Part shown: positions 38,491-51,600 of the stretch, one piece after another
How positions within the stretch are numbered: the stretch's first letter is position 1
Layout: every line of letters begins with the position of its first letter
Assembly: GCA_013396655.1 (NCBI GenBank)
Contig: WBMV01003161.1
Coordinates: forward strand, 3,718,059 to 3,782,058
Direction of reading: 5' to 3'
Source of the DNA: Campylorhamphus procurvoides
Lineage: Eukaryota; Chordata; Aves; Passeriformes; Dendrocolaptidae
Length of the DNA stretch: 64,000 bases
Program-made: the position numbers and the translations under genes
Notes under the pieces: generated by a model
Databases searched by the model: none
What the model saw: only the letters and a program-made list of their open reading frames with translations
What the model was told of the DNA's origin: nothing

Positions 38491-41127
38491 GCTGTTCCCA
38501 GGCTTTCTGATCCAGTCTGCACTGCCTGGTGTCATGCTGCTGTGCTCACAGCTCCTTCTAGAGCTCTGAGAGTGATGGACAACAGGCATGGCATGCAGCT
38601 GTGTCTCTGCAATTGTTAGAGCCAAGTTTAGATAAGATTTAATCCCTATCAGGCATGGACACTCCCTGCATTTGTGTGCCATTAACATTTTTCCCTCACA
38701 GAGTATGTCAGGTTTTCCCAAGTCCTGGGAAGATAAATGATACCAGTATAACATCAGATCCATCATAATACAAGGGAGAAGGATCCATGATGTCTGATTT
38801 CCTTTTGGTAACATCAGGCCCCACAGAAACTTTCTAAATCCATACAGACTAGCAAAATGATTATAACAGGACAAGTGTTTGCATTTTCAGATGATGCTTT
38901 TGACTTAAGAAGCTTCAGAAGCTGAATGTGCAGCACGATCAAACCACAGCTCCAAGAGGAGTCGATAATTCTCTTTCCAATGTCATCCCTATTGACCTCA
39001 AAATGAGATTTGCTTTTGCCATACTCCGTGGAATATGGAGCCCTCTAATGTCAAGAAGCTGCACTGGGTGAAATGTGTCCTCCAGAGCTCAGCTCCTCAC
39101 CTTTGAGCAAGCTGTGGATCCTGGCAGATTCATTCCACAGTGCTGTAGCACAGGATGCTATCCTTGATGAATGAGAGACATGTATTATGTATGCTGACTC
39201 TACACGCACACTTCCAAACTGTGCTCCTGTTTCTACTCTGATAACAGCTGACTCCACTTAATCAGGCCTGAACTCAGCATTGGATCTTTAAGAAACTGAT
39301 AATTTTCTAATTATAGATGTTTTTATGGCAGTGGTGGCACACACCATTCCATCAAATCCTGATGGGAAAATAAGGTAATAAACACTCTGTGTTGCATGAC
39401 AATTTTCTTTGCAGAATAGGCACAAGGAAAATTTCTGGAAGAAGCCAGTAAGTTAAAGTTAGAAATTAAATCCTGCCAAATGCATGAAGTTGGGAAAACT
39501 ATGTGGTTACCAAAGAAACAAAGAGTATGAAGAGATAGCCTTGCCATTGAACCTCAAATATTGTGCAATGGCCAAAAGCAAAAGTAAAGCTGTATTAGTA
39601 CTAGAGCGTTTAGCATGTAACAATGAGAAAATCTGTAATAATGGCTTAAAAAGCCGGTCTAATTTTCCATGACCCTCCATAAGCCCAGTAATGCTCATTA
39701 GTGTCTACATGAATTTGTTAAACCTTCTCAGCATTGAAAAAACATGACTTCATTCAATTTGGATTTTGTGCATCTAAAACTTTACATGCTGCAGCTTCCC
39801 TGGGAGTCACAATAACTTCCATTTGAGGATTAAGGAAACACATGATATATTGCACATCCCAATAACAGGAACTGAACAGTGTGATCTGCCACATTTCAAA
39901 AAGCAATCAAATGCACAGATCCCTGCCCTTTTAAGTAAGCAAGCTTGCCTGTGAAGGATGCATTCTGAATTTCATAATTAAATGAAAAATGAGATGAAAT
40001 CAAGTGAGGCTGTGAGCTGATGCAGCTTCACTGTAACAACAGGGTCATTAATAGTTATTGATGATAACTGGGATAAACTGTCAGATATCATCCATGTGAC
40101 ATGAACAAATGATTAATACATGTGTCTAAAGGGAAAAAAATTCCTTGGGTGAACTGGTAAACTAGGAGAGTAGATACAATAAACCACAGGAACAGGACAT
40201 TTCCTTTACTTTTGGCCATTCTGTGTTGGAGTAAGGAACCCACAAAGGCCTCCCGTGGAACAGCAATGTCATGGATTGCAGAAGTGAGCTGTGATGAAAT
40301 GCCCCTTTTGGCTCAGGAGCCTGTATTCACCCCTGACTAATTTCATTATGCTGCTCAAGCTGACACACTGATTAAAAGAAAGTCATTCCATTTAATCATT
40401 AGGCAAACACAATACGGAGTGCTTGGCGGGTTTGGTAAATACGGAGCAGATCGGTTATTGCTCCTCAGGTGCTGATAGCACTATCAGGCTGCATCATCTC
40501 CTGTGTTATCAGCACCCTGCTCTGTCCTAAGGAAGCTTCTTGAAACTGCAACATCATAAACAAGAAGCCTTTGGGTGTTTGCTTTTCTCTCTTTCAAATA
40601 CCCATAATCGCTCAGCAATACTAGGATGGTTAAATTACCCTTAGAGCCAAATGACTTTGAATTAAATTTCTTCTCTTAACTACATCAATCCCCCCATGGG
40701 CCTCAGGTGCCTGTGGAACTGCTGCACCAAAAGATCTCTGCTGGGGTGACATTTTGGCACCCACTTATAATGCCCCTCAACAGCTCCTGCTTGGATACAC
40801 AGACTGTGCATTTCTCCAAAGGTGAATGAGGTGGCTGAGCCCACCCACACCGATGTTCATCTGGTGGCCATCGAAGGGCCTTCTCCTGTGTCAGTGCTGT
40901 CACCCCTTGCTGAACAGGGACATTTTTAACTCAGGTGAATGGCTTACAGTTTTCAAGGCAGGGGAAGGCACTGCAACACCAGTGTGGGATCTTGCAGAGC
41001 ACTTCTATAGATCCAGCTCTTCAAAGCAATGGGAACTTTACTATCAATTTCCAGGAGAGTGGAATTAAAGTACAGCTTTCCAAGCCCTTTCTGTTCAAAA
41101 AATGCAGATGGCATTTTAAGATTTGGG
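38491..41127. other. non-coding sequence, candidate regulatory patch inside
   Basis: There is no supported exon. The minus-strand frame 38449-38874 (141 codons) starts beyond and ends inside the preceding CR1 piece and is not a gene. The only structured part is the CpG-holding inverted repeat region at 40,411-40,519, listed separately. Confidence 0.5.
40411..40519. promoter_or_regulatory. candidate regulatory element: inverted repeat with E-box and GATA motifs
   Basis: Seen directly: the 13-nt arm GTGCTGATAGCAC (40469-40481) can pair with GTGTTATCAGCAC (40503-40515) with a single G-T mismatch, leaving a 21-nt loop. CAGGTG at 40466-40471 overlaps the left arm and is followed two bases later by GATA. 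The right arm carries TTATC, a GATA site in reverse. Just upstream, AATACGGAG occurs twice 27 bp apart (40411 and 40438), and four CpGs fall within 50 bp of otherwise CpG-poor DNA. E-box plus GATA composites bind bHLH/GATA complexes in known enhancers. That this one is active is inference. The stem is too short for a typical pre-miRNA. Confidence 0.25.
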
Positions 41128-41262
41128 AATCACAGAATCATAGAATTGCTTGGGTTAGAAGGGACCTTAAAGATCATCTAGTTTCAACCCTCTTTCCATG
41201 GGCAGAGGCACCTTCAACTAGACCAGGGTGCTCAAAGTCCCACCAACCTGGCTGTGGTGAGG
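41128..41262 (-). repeat. short CR1 LINE 3' end, antisense orientation
   Basis: It opens with TCACAGAATCATAGAATTGC, two copies of the terminal CR1 repeat in reverse. It continues with TTGGGTTAGAAGGGACCTTA, GATCATCTAGTTTCAACCCT, CTTTCCATGGGCAGAGGCAC and CTTCAACTAGACCAGGGTGC. Only about 135 bp remain, a strongly 5'-truncated insertion. The open frame 40935-41267 (+) runs through it and is not a gene. Confidence 0.92.
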
Positions 41263-44200
41263 GCTAAGCTAAGCTGGACTTAAGCATTGATGGGCATCCT
41301 CCCTGTTATGTCAGTCTTGGCCTTGGGGAACCACTCCTCTCCTTGCATTTGCACTGGCACCATCTGCCCTGAATGCCCAGGGGAAGAGAAGAGCAGGGCT
41401 CACAGAGCTGGAAGGGAAGGCCCTACAGCACACTCAGTGCTTTTCCTTGGACAGAGCTGGTCTTTCCCTGAGATCCACACCAGTATGGAGCCTTGCTGTG
41501 CTGCCTTGCAGGGCCACCACATAGGAGGACGTGGCTAAATCCTTCTAGAAAGGATTTTCTGTCATTCTTCAGGAAACAGCCTCCAAAGGTCCCTCAAGTA
41601 GGAGTTTTGAAAATTAATACTTTTCAGGCAGTTCCTGTCATATTTATTATTACAATTACTGTTACAACTATTGGCATTTTTGCCCATAGTTGCTAATGCA
41701 TTTTCACAGAGTGAGGAAAAAATTGGAACCCAATTAATTTTTCCGATTCTACTCTCACACCTCTGAACACCAAGAAATTCTGCAGTTGTCACCCGCCTGC
41801 CTATTATTTTGTTTGCTGCTTCCTTCCTGAACAGTGGCATCAAGATGAGCTTATTTTTGATACCTTATTGTCATTTCTCTTTGTTTTCTCTTTTCAAGAC
41901 ACTGATGGCTCGTTGCAAATTGGAGAAGGCTCCCAGCATGTCAGCTGTCTGGACAAACTGCAGGAGCAGGTTAGCTGGGAATAAAACCTCCCAGAGACTC
42001 TGGTTTAATACTGTTTGCATGGCTTTACCTCTTCAGTTTGCAATGACTCTGACTTCAAAGCAGTGCTTTACAAGTTCCTACATTCAGAGCTTTGTAGATA
42101 AAAATATTTGTTCCATCTTCCCATCAGGTACTCTCAGAAACAGCCTTACAACAGCTGGTAAAGGGGAGGGAGGCATTTTATTGTTCTGATTCCCTTAAAG
42201 CAGCAACACCTTGCAGAACTGCAGGACAGTTAAACGGTTTTTTTGCTATCATCCTTCCTAGCTTGTGTATTCCAGTTTAATACATCCTCACAACTGTGTT
42301 TTTCCATGACCATAATTAACATTTTGCCTTCTGAATACAAAAAGGTGCATTTGCTGGTCTGTCTGGAGGCTGAGCCAGAGAGCATTGTTTCCCACTTGAT
42401 AACATTTTAATGTTCTTGGGAAACATTGGCCTATTTGTTAAAATTTTGTTCAGCTAAAACCTCAGCCAAAAGTGCTCTAGGGCTTTTCACATGAATCTTT
42501 CCAATGGCCTTGTTTAAAGTACAAATTTTCTTCAGGGGCTGTTGTATTAACTTATTTACTTATTATTAAGGACATTGAAGGTTGAGAAAAATAAAGGCAA
42601 ACCTGCAGGTTGCTGAGCTGAGAGCTGTGTATTCTAATCACAGCATACTGTGAGGTGTCAAGTCTGTTATTAGGATAAAAGCCTGGCCATGGAAAGTGAC
42701 CAAACACTCCTTGCCTTGCTGCCTAATCAGGAAGGTCAGCATTTCTCCAGCATCTCTCTTGTAAGAACAGGGGTTCTCCTTCTTTGCCTAAACCTTGTTT
42801 CCAATTAAAGTCACTGATTTCAACCTCATGATGAACTTCATCTATTTTTTCCCTTCCACTAAAAAATTAGACTACTTTAAAATGAACTGTGAATTCTACA
42901 GAAATATTCTGGTTTAGACAGAATTGCTATTAAGTTACTGGGTATTTTTTTTGTCAGAGACAGTGAGATCATGGGACTGATTTTACGTTGGTGCTGAGAA
43001 AATTTACCATTCACGCTTGTGCCTGAGTCTCCTCTTTGCTTGATTCATGGCAGATTTCCCCCTTATCGGATGAGTAGCTTGACCATTTGATTTTATTGTT
43101 GGTTTCTTTCCAGATGCCAGAAGTACTGAGTATTTAAATATATATCTGAAGTTCAGCAGGAAATTGAAAATTGATTCTCTACAGCAGTTATCTGAGATAT
43201 GGTTCAAGTTCTTGCTTCAAGTTAGCCAGAGTAAGGAGCTAAAGCAGTCTCAGGGGAATGCCAGCTTGACAGATATTCTGGAGTGATTCCTGTGGCATCC
43301 TTGAAGAGAAATTCAGAAACTATACTTTTGTTTAAACAAGTCTCCTGTTTACTCTCAGCTCTACGAAATAAGAAGGTAACAAAAAGGATTTGGAGTTCCT
43401 TGGTAATACCCAGACATCTTTCAGTGGAGACATGGGTGACGAACTGTCAAATAAGGTGATGATCAGATCCCAGCAATTTGTGCTTTTCTTTAGCTGTGCT
43501 GTGGCATGGCCACAGGCTGTAGTCACAGCCCAGCCCAATCATGCTGGATGTCACAGATTAGCTATACAGGAGGTGGCTTCTTCCCAAAACATTAACCCCT
43601 GAATTGCAACAGAAGCCAGTGGGTTGGAGGGGACAAAAAGGAGGACACACGATGACAGATCATTGCTGGAAGTGGGATATCCACAGAGAGAGACACGGAG
43701 TGTGTGGATGGCTGTTCCTACGAGCACACATCCACTGCTGAGCAGTGGTGGAGACTCGTGTCTCAGCCTCTGCTGTGGAACTGAATTTACCCTCCTTTCA
43801 TTTCGCAAGCAGTTCCCGAGGCTGCCAATACTGCTGAAGCAGAGGAGGCTCCAGCACAGCCAAGTGCTTACTGTAAAACAAGTCCTACTTTTACCAATGT
43901 TTCTGTGAATTTCATTTACTAAGGGATGAACTGACTCAGACTGGTAACCTTTGGCATCCTGAGATGTGCATAAATGAACGCTTAAAACAACACTTGGGAG
44001 CAGAGTTTAGAGATGTTTTTCTCAGCAAAATGAATTAAACTAACCTTGGGTAAAACATTTGTAAGAATATAATAGTCACTTAGATACTTCCTTGCCTAAG
44101 CTTAAGGTTTCTCCAGCAGCACCTGCAGCATCACTTATCAAATGTCACTTGGCCTCCAGAACCTGTGACATGTGAGAGCTCAAACCCCTTTTCTGCACTG

Positions 44201-47200
44201 GCAGGAGGGTGAGTGCAGTAATGATTCCCTATCACAGGTCAGTGTTAGTTCAATACAGATTGTTTTGGTTCTGCATCTTTTTGTTTAAAATGCATCTCCA
44301 CACAAATGGGTCTGGTGTGTTCAAACTTCCCAAATAATCATTTCACCAAAATTCTGTAATAAATGAATTACCCTCAAAAATCTACTGGAATTACAAATAA
44401 ATCAGCAGATTTTCTGTTCAGCAGCACCAATAAATCCTTCCTCTATCACAGCATACAGTGTTTACATTTGCCTGGGGGCTCTAAAACATTATGAGATGAA
44501 ATGATTTTCCTGTTTCTTGGTGTCTGACTGCCATAGAATTTAAGTGTTTCATGAATTTAATTGTGAAGAGAACAGTTTAACATTTTTCAGACCCCTGTGG
44601 GAAAATGGAAGGAGGAGCCAACTGGATTTCAATCTGCTTGGAAAATGATTCATATTTAAAATTTAACAATGATGGCTCTATCAGGGGAGATTCGAAAGGG
44701 CAGCAAATGACCCCACGTCCATTAAAGATCTGTGCAAACTGGCAAAAGAAGGATTTGGTATCATAAGTAGGGCCTAGCCTTCTGCTTGTGGTAGAGTTTC
44801 ATTCCAGGTTACATAAATATCTTTATTTATGCAACATTAAGCCAATTTTCAGCATTTTCCTGGAAATCTATTAGTTGCTTTCAGGCTCTCTGAAAGGTAT
44901 CTTATTTCACTGCAGGAGAATTCATCTGTCATACTCTGAAGAGAGTGTTTATATCTCCAGCAACTAAAAGCTTGTAAAAAGGCAGCTGCAATCATTTGCT
45001 GGAGCAGAGGCAGAAGAAACAAAATCTACTACTGTTGCTTGGATGTAAAAAGAATTCTATTTTCAATGGAAAAGATTGTCCTGACTTATCTTGATTACTG
45101 AAATCAAGATAAACATAACTTCAGTCTACCAAACTATTGTGTAGAATTTAGGGAATGAGAGAGAAGATTGCTGTACAAGCTGGGCAAGAAAGCAAAACTG
45201 CTAGTTTTATCCCCTTTAAACATACAGTCCTTTATATTTTTATTTTCCCATCCCTATTTTCTTTTCTTAGTTGTTTTTTATTCACTTTCTTTCTTTTCAA
45301 GAAAAACAAGAAGGAACTCTATGCTATTGTGTATGATCCCTTATTCTGACTTCCCTGCTTGGTGCACAGAAGTCAGGGTGTGACATGAACAGCAATTTGA
45401 TGTGCAGAGCCTACAATGACAAAAGATTCTTGGATTTTATTCAGGAGCAAATGACAACAAAATCTTTGAAAATCTGAGGAGAAGGTGGGGTAGTAAAAGA
45501 GATGTGTGGGGGAAGATGAATATAAAAAAAGGATCAAAACAGATAAATTTCAGTTGGCAAGTGATAATATGCTCTTCACTTTCCTAGAGTTAAATTTGTA
45601 GCCTCCAATGTATTTTAGTAATGGATCCTGCATAGGAAATTTAACATAAATTAGCTGCTATAAATTTGTTTGCTAACCAAAAAAAAATAAAGAATTAAAT
45701 ATAATCTTATAAATTTTGCTAATGTGCTTAGTAGTGAAGCAAAATCAGCAGCAAGGAATAAGAGTACTGCTGGCAATTTCAGTGAAGAGGAAAATCAGTC
45801 AGGTACAATGTTCATCACTCCTTATTTACTGGGATAATTGGATCCCGACATTCTGCACTGTGATGTGCATGGCTTGCTTTGTTCAAGATGTTACCCACAT
45901 TATGGCTTTGGGAGTTGTCTTCTTCCCTTGCCACTAACTCAGTACACATCTTTGTAGTGTACATGCACTGGAAAGGAGCGCTGCCAGAGTTCCTGATGGC
46001 CCCAGCACCTCTGACACGGAGAGAAAGGAATCTGCTTCCAGGGACACCACTGGGGGAAGCCTTGCTTTGGCTCATTAAAGCAAACGCCTGGGCACATTTC
46101 AATAAATGCCCTTTATCACTGGCAATTCGCAGTGCTGCGAGCCGGTCTCTTGAACTTTGCAACTGCAGTCAGGGTTAAGAATGACAGAGCCTCAGTGCTG
46201 GGAATTGCAAGAAATAAAACAGTAAATCTGAAAGCAGAACAGCCTGGAGACTGGAGCATTCCTGCATCTCTCTTAGGGTGGGACTGTGCATTAGCAGATG
46301 GCAGCCTAAAAACAATATGTGCTGAGAGAGCTCGAGATGTATGGCAAGATTTTCAACACCTACGCAACCGTTCAAAGGAGTATTGTCTGTCAGGGGTGGT
46401 GTAGGGATTTACAAGTTGCCTTTGTGTGGATTTCTGAAGCTATTATCTGCAGACGATCAGCCAGGAGATGTTGGAGGCAAATTCAAGGCAAATTTTCACA
46501 AAATGGAATACGATAACTAGTCACAATATTAATCCATAAGCTTTGATGTGAGCGAATGTAAAACACATAGAAAGCAGCCCAGACCCCTGTCATTGGTAGA
46601 TGGTGGAGCTGGGTTGGTTGTGAGAGGCAGCAGAAAATTGCAACTGAAGAGCAAATCATGATCTTGCCATCTGCCTGGAAGGAATTATTATATAGGGTTT
46701 GCTGTCAATCAACCAACCTGTTTTGAAGCAAAGGCAGAACAGTATATGATTTTTTTTTCCATGCTCATTTCATGCACTAATTCCTTACTCAAACTATTTC
46801 CAGCACATGGGGCTCTGGCTGCAGCTCCCTGCCCAGCCCTGCAAGCAGGGAAATGAGGTATGGAAGAGAGTACTTAGACTGTTTCCTTTAAATAATGGCA
46901 AAGCCCATGGCTGTGACAAGGGATTAAATCTTAAGGTTTTGTGTTTGATAAAGTGATGGCATCAGGGAATATTGGCTGCTCTATATCCCATAATCATGAT
47001 AGTTCTAATTTTTTTTTTGTTCCAGTGTGAGAATTTTCCCCAATCTCTCATTTCCACCTCTTTAAGGGTGTCTTTTGCTTTATGATTTTTTTTTGGTTGG
47101 CTGGGGGTGATTTTTTTTCATGAACATAACTGAAGGCAAAAATTGTTGCTGTCTGCCTGCTTTATCTTTTCAAGGATTTTCCTGTGAACTCTAGGCTATA

Positions 47201-48613
47201 GTATTGCACAGCAGTGTAATTCATCCATAACTAAATTTTCTTATGTAGCACCTCTAACCTGAGGATCTCCAAGCATGCTAAAATAGGTGTGTGGAAAGCC
47301 ACACCATGTCCCTGCAGAATCCAGGGCATTTTAGAAGTGATAAACCAAAGTATAATTTAATATCATAGAGTGAATCCGTTATAAGAGATCACACTGCAGG
47401 GGACAAGAAGCAAGGAAAGCTCTCGATTTGTTAATGTGTTTTTTTTTCCCCACCACTGACTTTCTTTGTGATAAAGTGGAAGCAGAAACACAGGTTTGCA
47501 AATAAGCTATTTGGTCAATCCCCTGGTGTAATGTAAGAGCTGAGATTTGCTCTGGAGATGAGGCCAAGGCAGAGTTAGAGGACTTTGAAGTGCTATTTTC
47601 AGGGTAGCACCTGGAGTTATAAAGACCAGAAATTCAACACTGCAGAGCTGATCCAGCCTCTTGCATTTTCCTTTGGCAGAAGCACCAGCCAAAGCTTTTT
47701 TTCTTTCTTCCATACGAGGTGCTGGGCTATGCCAGGATGTGCACTTGCTGTGCACTGGAGCACCCAGGCAGACCTGGGTGTCTGGAAACATTTCCCAGCC
47801 AGGAGAGGCACTGAGCTCCCAGCAGAACCCCCTTCAGGGTCCCTGACACCAGCACAAGCCCCCTGGCCTCATTCCCACATCAGGCCAGGTGTGCCTTGCC
47901 ATGGGGATTTATCCTGATCACACAAAACCACTTGGCACCTGAGAGTGCTTTGAGCCTTCAAACAGCTCCTCCCTGGACTCAGCTGGTTTGAGTTTATAAA
48001 AGTTCCCAATATGTGGGAGAAGAGAGGGGAACAGTGGTGGTGAGGTTGGTTGTGACATGAGAGAAGCACCCAAAAATTCATAGAGAAAAGTCTTTGAGCT
48101 AGAAGGAGACAGAAACAAGAACTAAGCCTGCCTGTGAGCTCAGCAGTTTTTAAGGTTGGTACTTGGGAACCCAAATTTTGGGGTCTGTGGAGCAGTTTCC
48201 TAGTTGTGTCTGTGGCTTGGGCTTTGAGCTTTCATGGTGTGTTGGGGGAGCTTTTGCTCTTCACAGTGATGGAGAGTTTGGTGGTTTCTGGGAAAGGGTT
48301 GATGTATTTTTGATCTTTGGTCTGTGTAGCAAGTGTTTTTGTATAGCATGTGGCTGCTTTTCCTGCAGGTTTTTTCCCTTGTGCCAGGAGAAGGTGGGAG
48401 GCTGGCTGGGTTGGGGGAACCTGCCCCAGTGCATCTGGGCAGGATGTGGGGTATCAGGCTGGGGTGACTTGCTGCAATGGTACAGGGAGGAATTTGTTTC
48501 CTAGATAACCTTGTTTTTATGCTGATGTCTGAAATATGTCAAATTTGACAGAAGAGACTTAATTTAACTGCTGTTGAAGCCTCCTTTTTTTTATTACTTT
48601 GAGACAATGACAG
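41263..48613. other. non-coding sequence, no supported gene
   Basis: No exon, RNA gene or large repeat is supported. Frames 41809-42189 (+), 45815-46162 (-), 45879-46178 (+) and 47585-47917 (+) are unrecognised and mutually overlapping in places. A pyrimidine-rich tract lies at 45223-45300. The patch 45,960-46,550 keeps more CpGs than its surroundings and is reported as a finding. Confidence 0.5.
45223..45300. repeat. pyrimidine-rich tract
   Basis: This is a T/C-dominated stretch with short purine interruptions. It contributes an artefactual hydrophobic, Phe/Ser/Leu-rich open frame. No exon follows. Confidence 0.5.
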
Positions 48614-48676
48614 TCACAAAATGGTTGGAATTGGAAGGAGAACATGTAGTTCAACTCTTCTGCTAAAGTTGGTGAA
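48614..48676 (-). repeat. degraded CR1 3'-end scrap, antisense
   Basis: TCACAAAATGGTTGGAATTG, then GAAGGAGAACATGTAGTTCA and ACTCTTCTGCTAAAGTTGGT resemble the CR1 reverse 3' end ('tcacagaatggttgggttgga...agttcaacccctctgctaaag'), but with many substitutions. Only about 60 bp can be followed. It looks older than the other copies. Confidence 0.65.
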
Positions 48677-51600
48677 ATAATAATGGAGACTTATTGTTTA
48701 TGAAGTTTAACTGAAGCTTAGGAAAATGGCAAATGTAGAGGGAGTAAACACAGCCCAGGGGCAAAGTCTGAGCTCCCCACAGGGAATTTACTTCCCAAAA
48801 TGCCTGAGTGGTTTTGCTTCTTCTGGATTTATTTTATTTGTGTTATGAATATTAAAACACCTGTACCTTCATGCAGAGATTGACTTTTCAGCAGTAAAAG
48901 TAAATGCTAAACCCGTGCTAGAGGCCTGATATTTGACATAATGAAAGGGGTGAATGAAATGCCAAGGGTTTGCTCTGGCTATAGATGCACAAACTTTCAG
49001 TTCATGCACTCCGACCTGTGTTTTGCCCACTGTAGATGGGTCTTGCATGTAATGTGGTTTTAGCTGGCCTGGAAAGGCAACTGCAGACTGAAAAAAGTAA
49101 TAGTTTGTTTTCAAACTTGGGATATTTTGATAGCATTTTATGTAATGGCTTCAACCTGGCTAATCTAAGAATGGGCTGGAGGCTCTTGAGTTTGTGCTAT
49201 GCAGAAGTTGAGAATCCATGAGAAGGTTCTGGATTTTCAGATCAGAATGATCTCTCCAACTGATGTATGGCCGATAAAGGATAACAGTATCACAAGAAAT
49301 CATGAACTGGCATCAGTCTAGGGCTGTTTTAACTTCTATTTCTTTGCTTTTTGGTATCTCTGAACTCAAACTAAATAGACAACTCATCTCTATTAGGTGA
49401 TGGTTATGTTTACCTGCTATGGTATCCTGAGCCCATGCATGTTTTTCTGCTAACATGTTAAATATACTGAGAGCTATTGAAGTTTTTTTGCATGATGATA
49501 ATGTACTGCACAGATAATTCTCTTGTTAATCCTTTGCAAATGCTGATCTTGTCAGCTAATGACAAGTTACAGATAAGGTTGAGACTTTCTGTGCGTGTTG
49601 TCCTACATACTTTAAAAATAACTGGGACACAAACTTTTTTGTTATGAACTTCCCTGACAAATATAGATGTGTTCTTTTTTCTTTTTCTCCTCTCTTAAGC
49701 ATTGGAAAACTGCAAAAAAACAGAATTTTTGCCTCCCAAATACAGTAATTGTGAAGAGTAGACAACCCTTTAACAAGGAATAGCAGCACGTTTAAGGTAG
49801 CCTGGAAAGAATAATTGTGAAAATCCTTCCTTTTGTGCTTTGCTCTCTCATGTCCCTGCTTTTGTCAATAATCAGACTTCTTGTTTTATTCTTTGTTCTT
49901 TTCCCGAACAAGCTACTTATTGTGCTCTTGTGGTTTGGGTTTTTTTTTCCCCTTAATGGCTTTGGTTATATCATCTTCCTGGTTGGATCTTCCCTACTTA
50001 CTTAGGGATGGCTCACAAAACTGCTGCATCTGCCAAGCAAGTTTGGTGTGGCTGAGGCAGCGAGGAGGGAGGTATTGCAGCGATGTGGCAGAAGACAACA
50101 GGGTGGGAAGGAGCTGCCAGGTCTGGGTGCCAAGTACAGCAGGTGGAGTGTCTCCATTGAGTGTGTTGTGCTGTTCCCTGTTGCTGTATCCTTGGCTGGT
50201 CCTCCATACCCATATGTCTGCACCTGTGCTGGAAACAGAGCAAATTTCCCAGCACCCTGCACTTGAAGTGTGATGATAACTGTCTGAGCCAGCCCCTGGG
50301 CTCCCATGGAAGGTGAATTCCCTGCACATGTTATTCAGCCCTGCTGCTTCAGGCTCCTGGCGGGTGGAGTCTGTGTTGGCCAGTAGAGGCTGTGGTCACA
50401 GCTGGACAAGTCATCAAGTACATCCTTGATGTTTTTCCTTCATGAAAGACTGTGTACCTTTCTAGCTCAGCTTTTCATGGTCAGCATGTTTGCCTTCAGG
50501 AAAAAGTGTGTCTTCTCCTGGCACTGGAAAAACAAAAGGAGAATAAAACCTGCCAATACAGGCAAAAATTTAATGGTGTCATAAAAGACAAAGGAAGGGC
50601 AGGAAGGGAAATTAGTTCAGCTTGGTCATTGAGGTTGGACCACACCTCCTGCAAGAGATAGAGAAAAGTGGTGAGGACTGGAAGTCTCAGGGCAGGGAAT
50701 GTTTTCCTGGGACTGTATCAAAAGTGGTAGACAGCAAATGGAGCATCTGGCTGAGCACAGGGGATGTGCATGTACAATGTCAAGCATTGCTGCACTCACA
50801 CTCATTGGCTATGGCTTATTACTGGGCAAAGCTGTGTCCACAGCTGATGTCCAGGGAACCCTAGAGCTTGTTCTCTCCTTGTACCAAAGGCATCCTGCTT
50901 TACTCTTCATGCTTCCCATTCTATTGGAGGAAAAAAGGAAAAACAATCAAGAACCACAAGGAGGTGCAGGGCCCTGGCTGAGGATTTCTTGGCTGGTTTT
51001 ACTCTGGGTTTCTTGTTGCTGTTCAGGCAAGCACTTGTAGGCAGCTCAGTCTTCACACACTCAGCTGCTGGTTTGCCATGTGGGCTGGTTCTCAGTGGAA
51101 GACAAGCTGTGTGGAGGGGTGAGGGGACCAAGGAAAGCCTCTGCACTGTCAGACTTTTAAACAATATTCTACAAATGTTGTGAATTAAGACAGGAGAGTC
51201 AGAAGTGTGGATTTTGCTGGAATTAAGGTAAGAATTGTTGTGAGAGTACACTTGGCTCACCTGGGTAGGATCATGTTGCTAGTGAGGAATTGCAGTGTGC
51301 AGTGCCTGTTGCCCAGGCGGCAGCCAGGGTGGAGTTTGGGATATGCAAAGGAACTTTGGAGGGTGGGTGGAAGCATCTGGGAGGGATGGAGAACACAGTC
51401 TGTGAAAAGCAAAGCTTCATTGTCCCAGGAGCACTAGAACCATTGAGCTTTGCCTTTCCAAGGTGGTGAGCCTTCTCCAGACCCTGTGAAATACATGCCT
51501 GGGATGTGTTGATTTCCACCTTTACATGGGGAAAAGTGGAGTGTGGGGAGGAGGAGAGAGAGGCAGAGGAGACAGAATGCAGCAAGTAGAGGCCAGAGGC

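Noticed and set aside
38449..38874. 141-codon open frame on -
   Set aside because: Its end runs into the antisense CR1 copy at 38305-38490, and the rest is unrecognised.
40469..40515. Hairpin considered as a microRNA precursor
   Set aside because: The stem is 13 bp, about 16 bp with a bulge, shorter than the roughly 22-bp or longer duplex of a usual pre-miRNA. I recognise no known miRNA seed in it.
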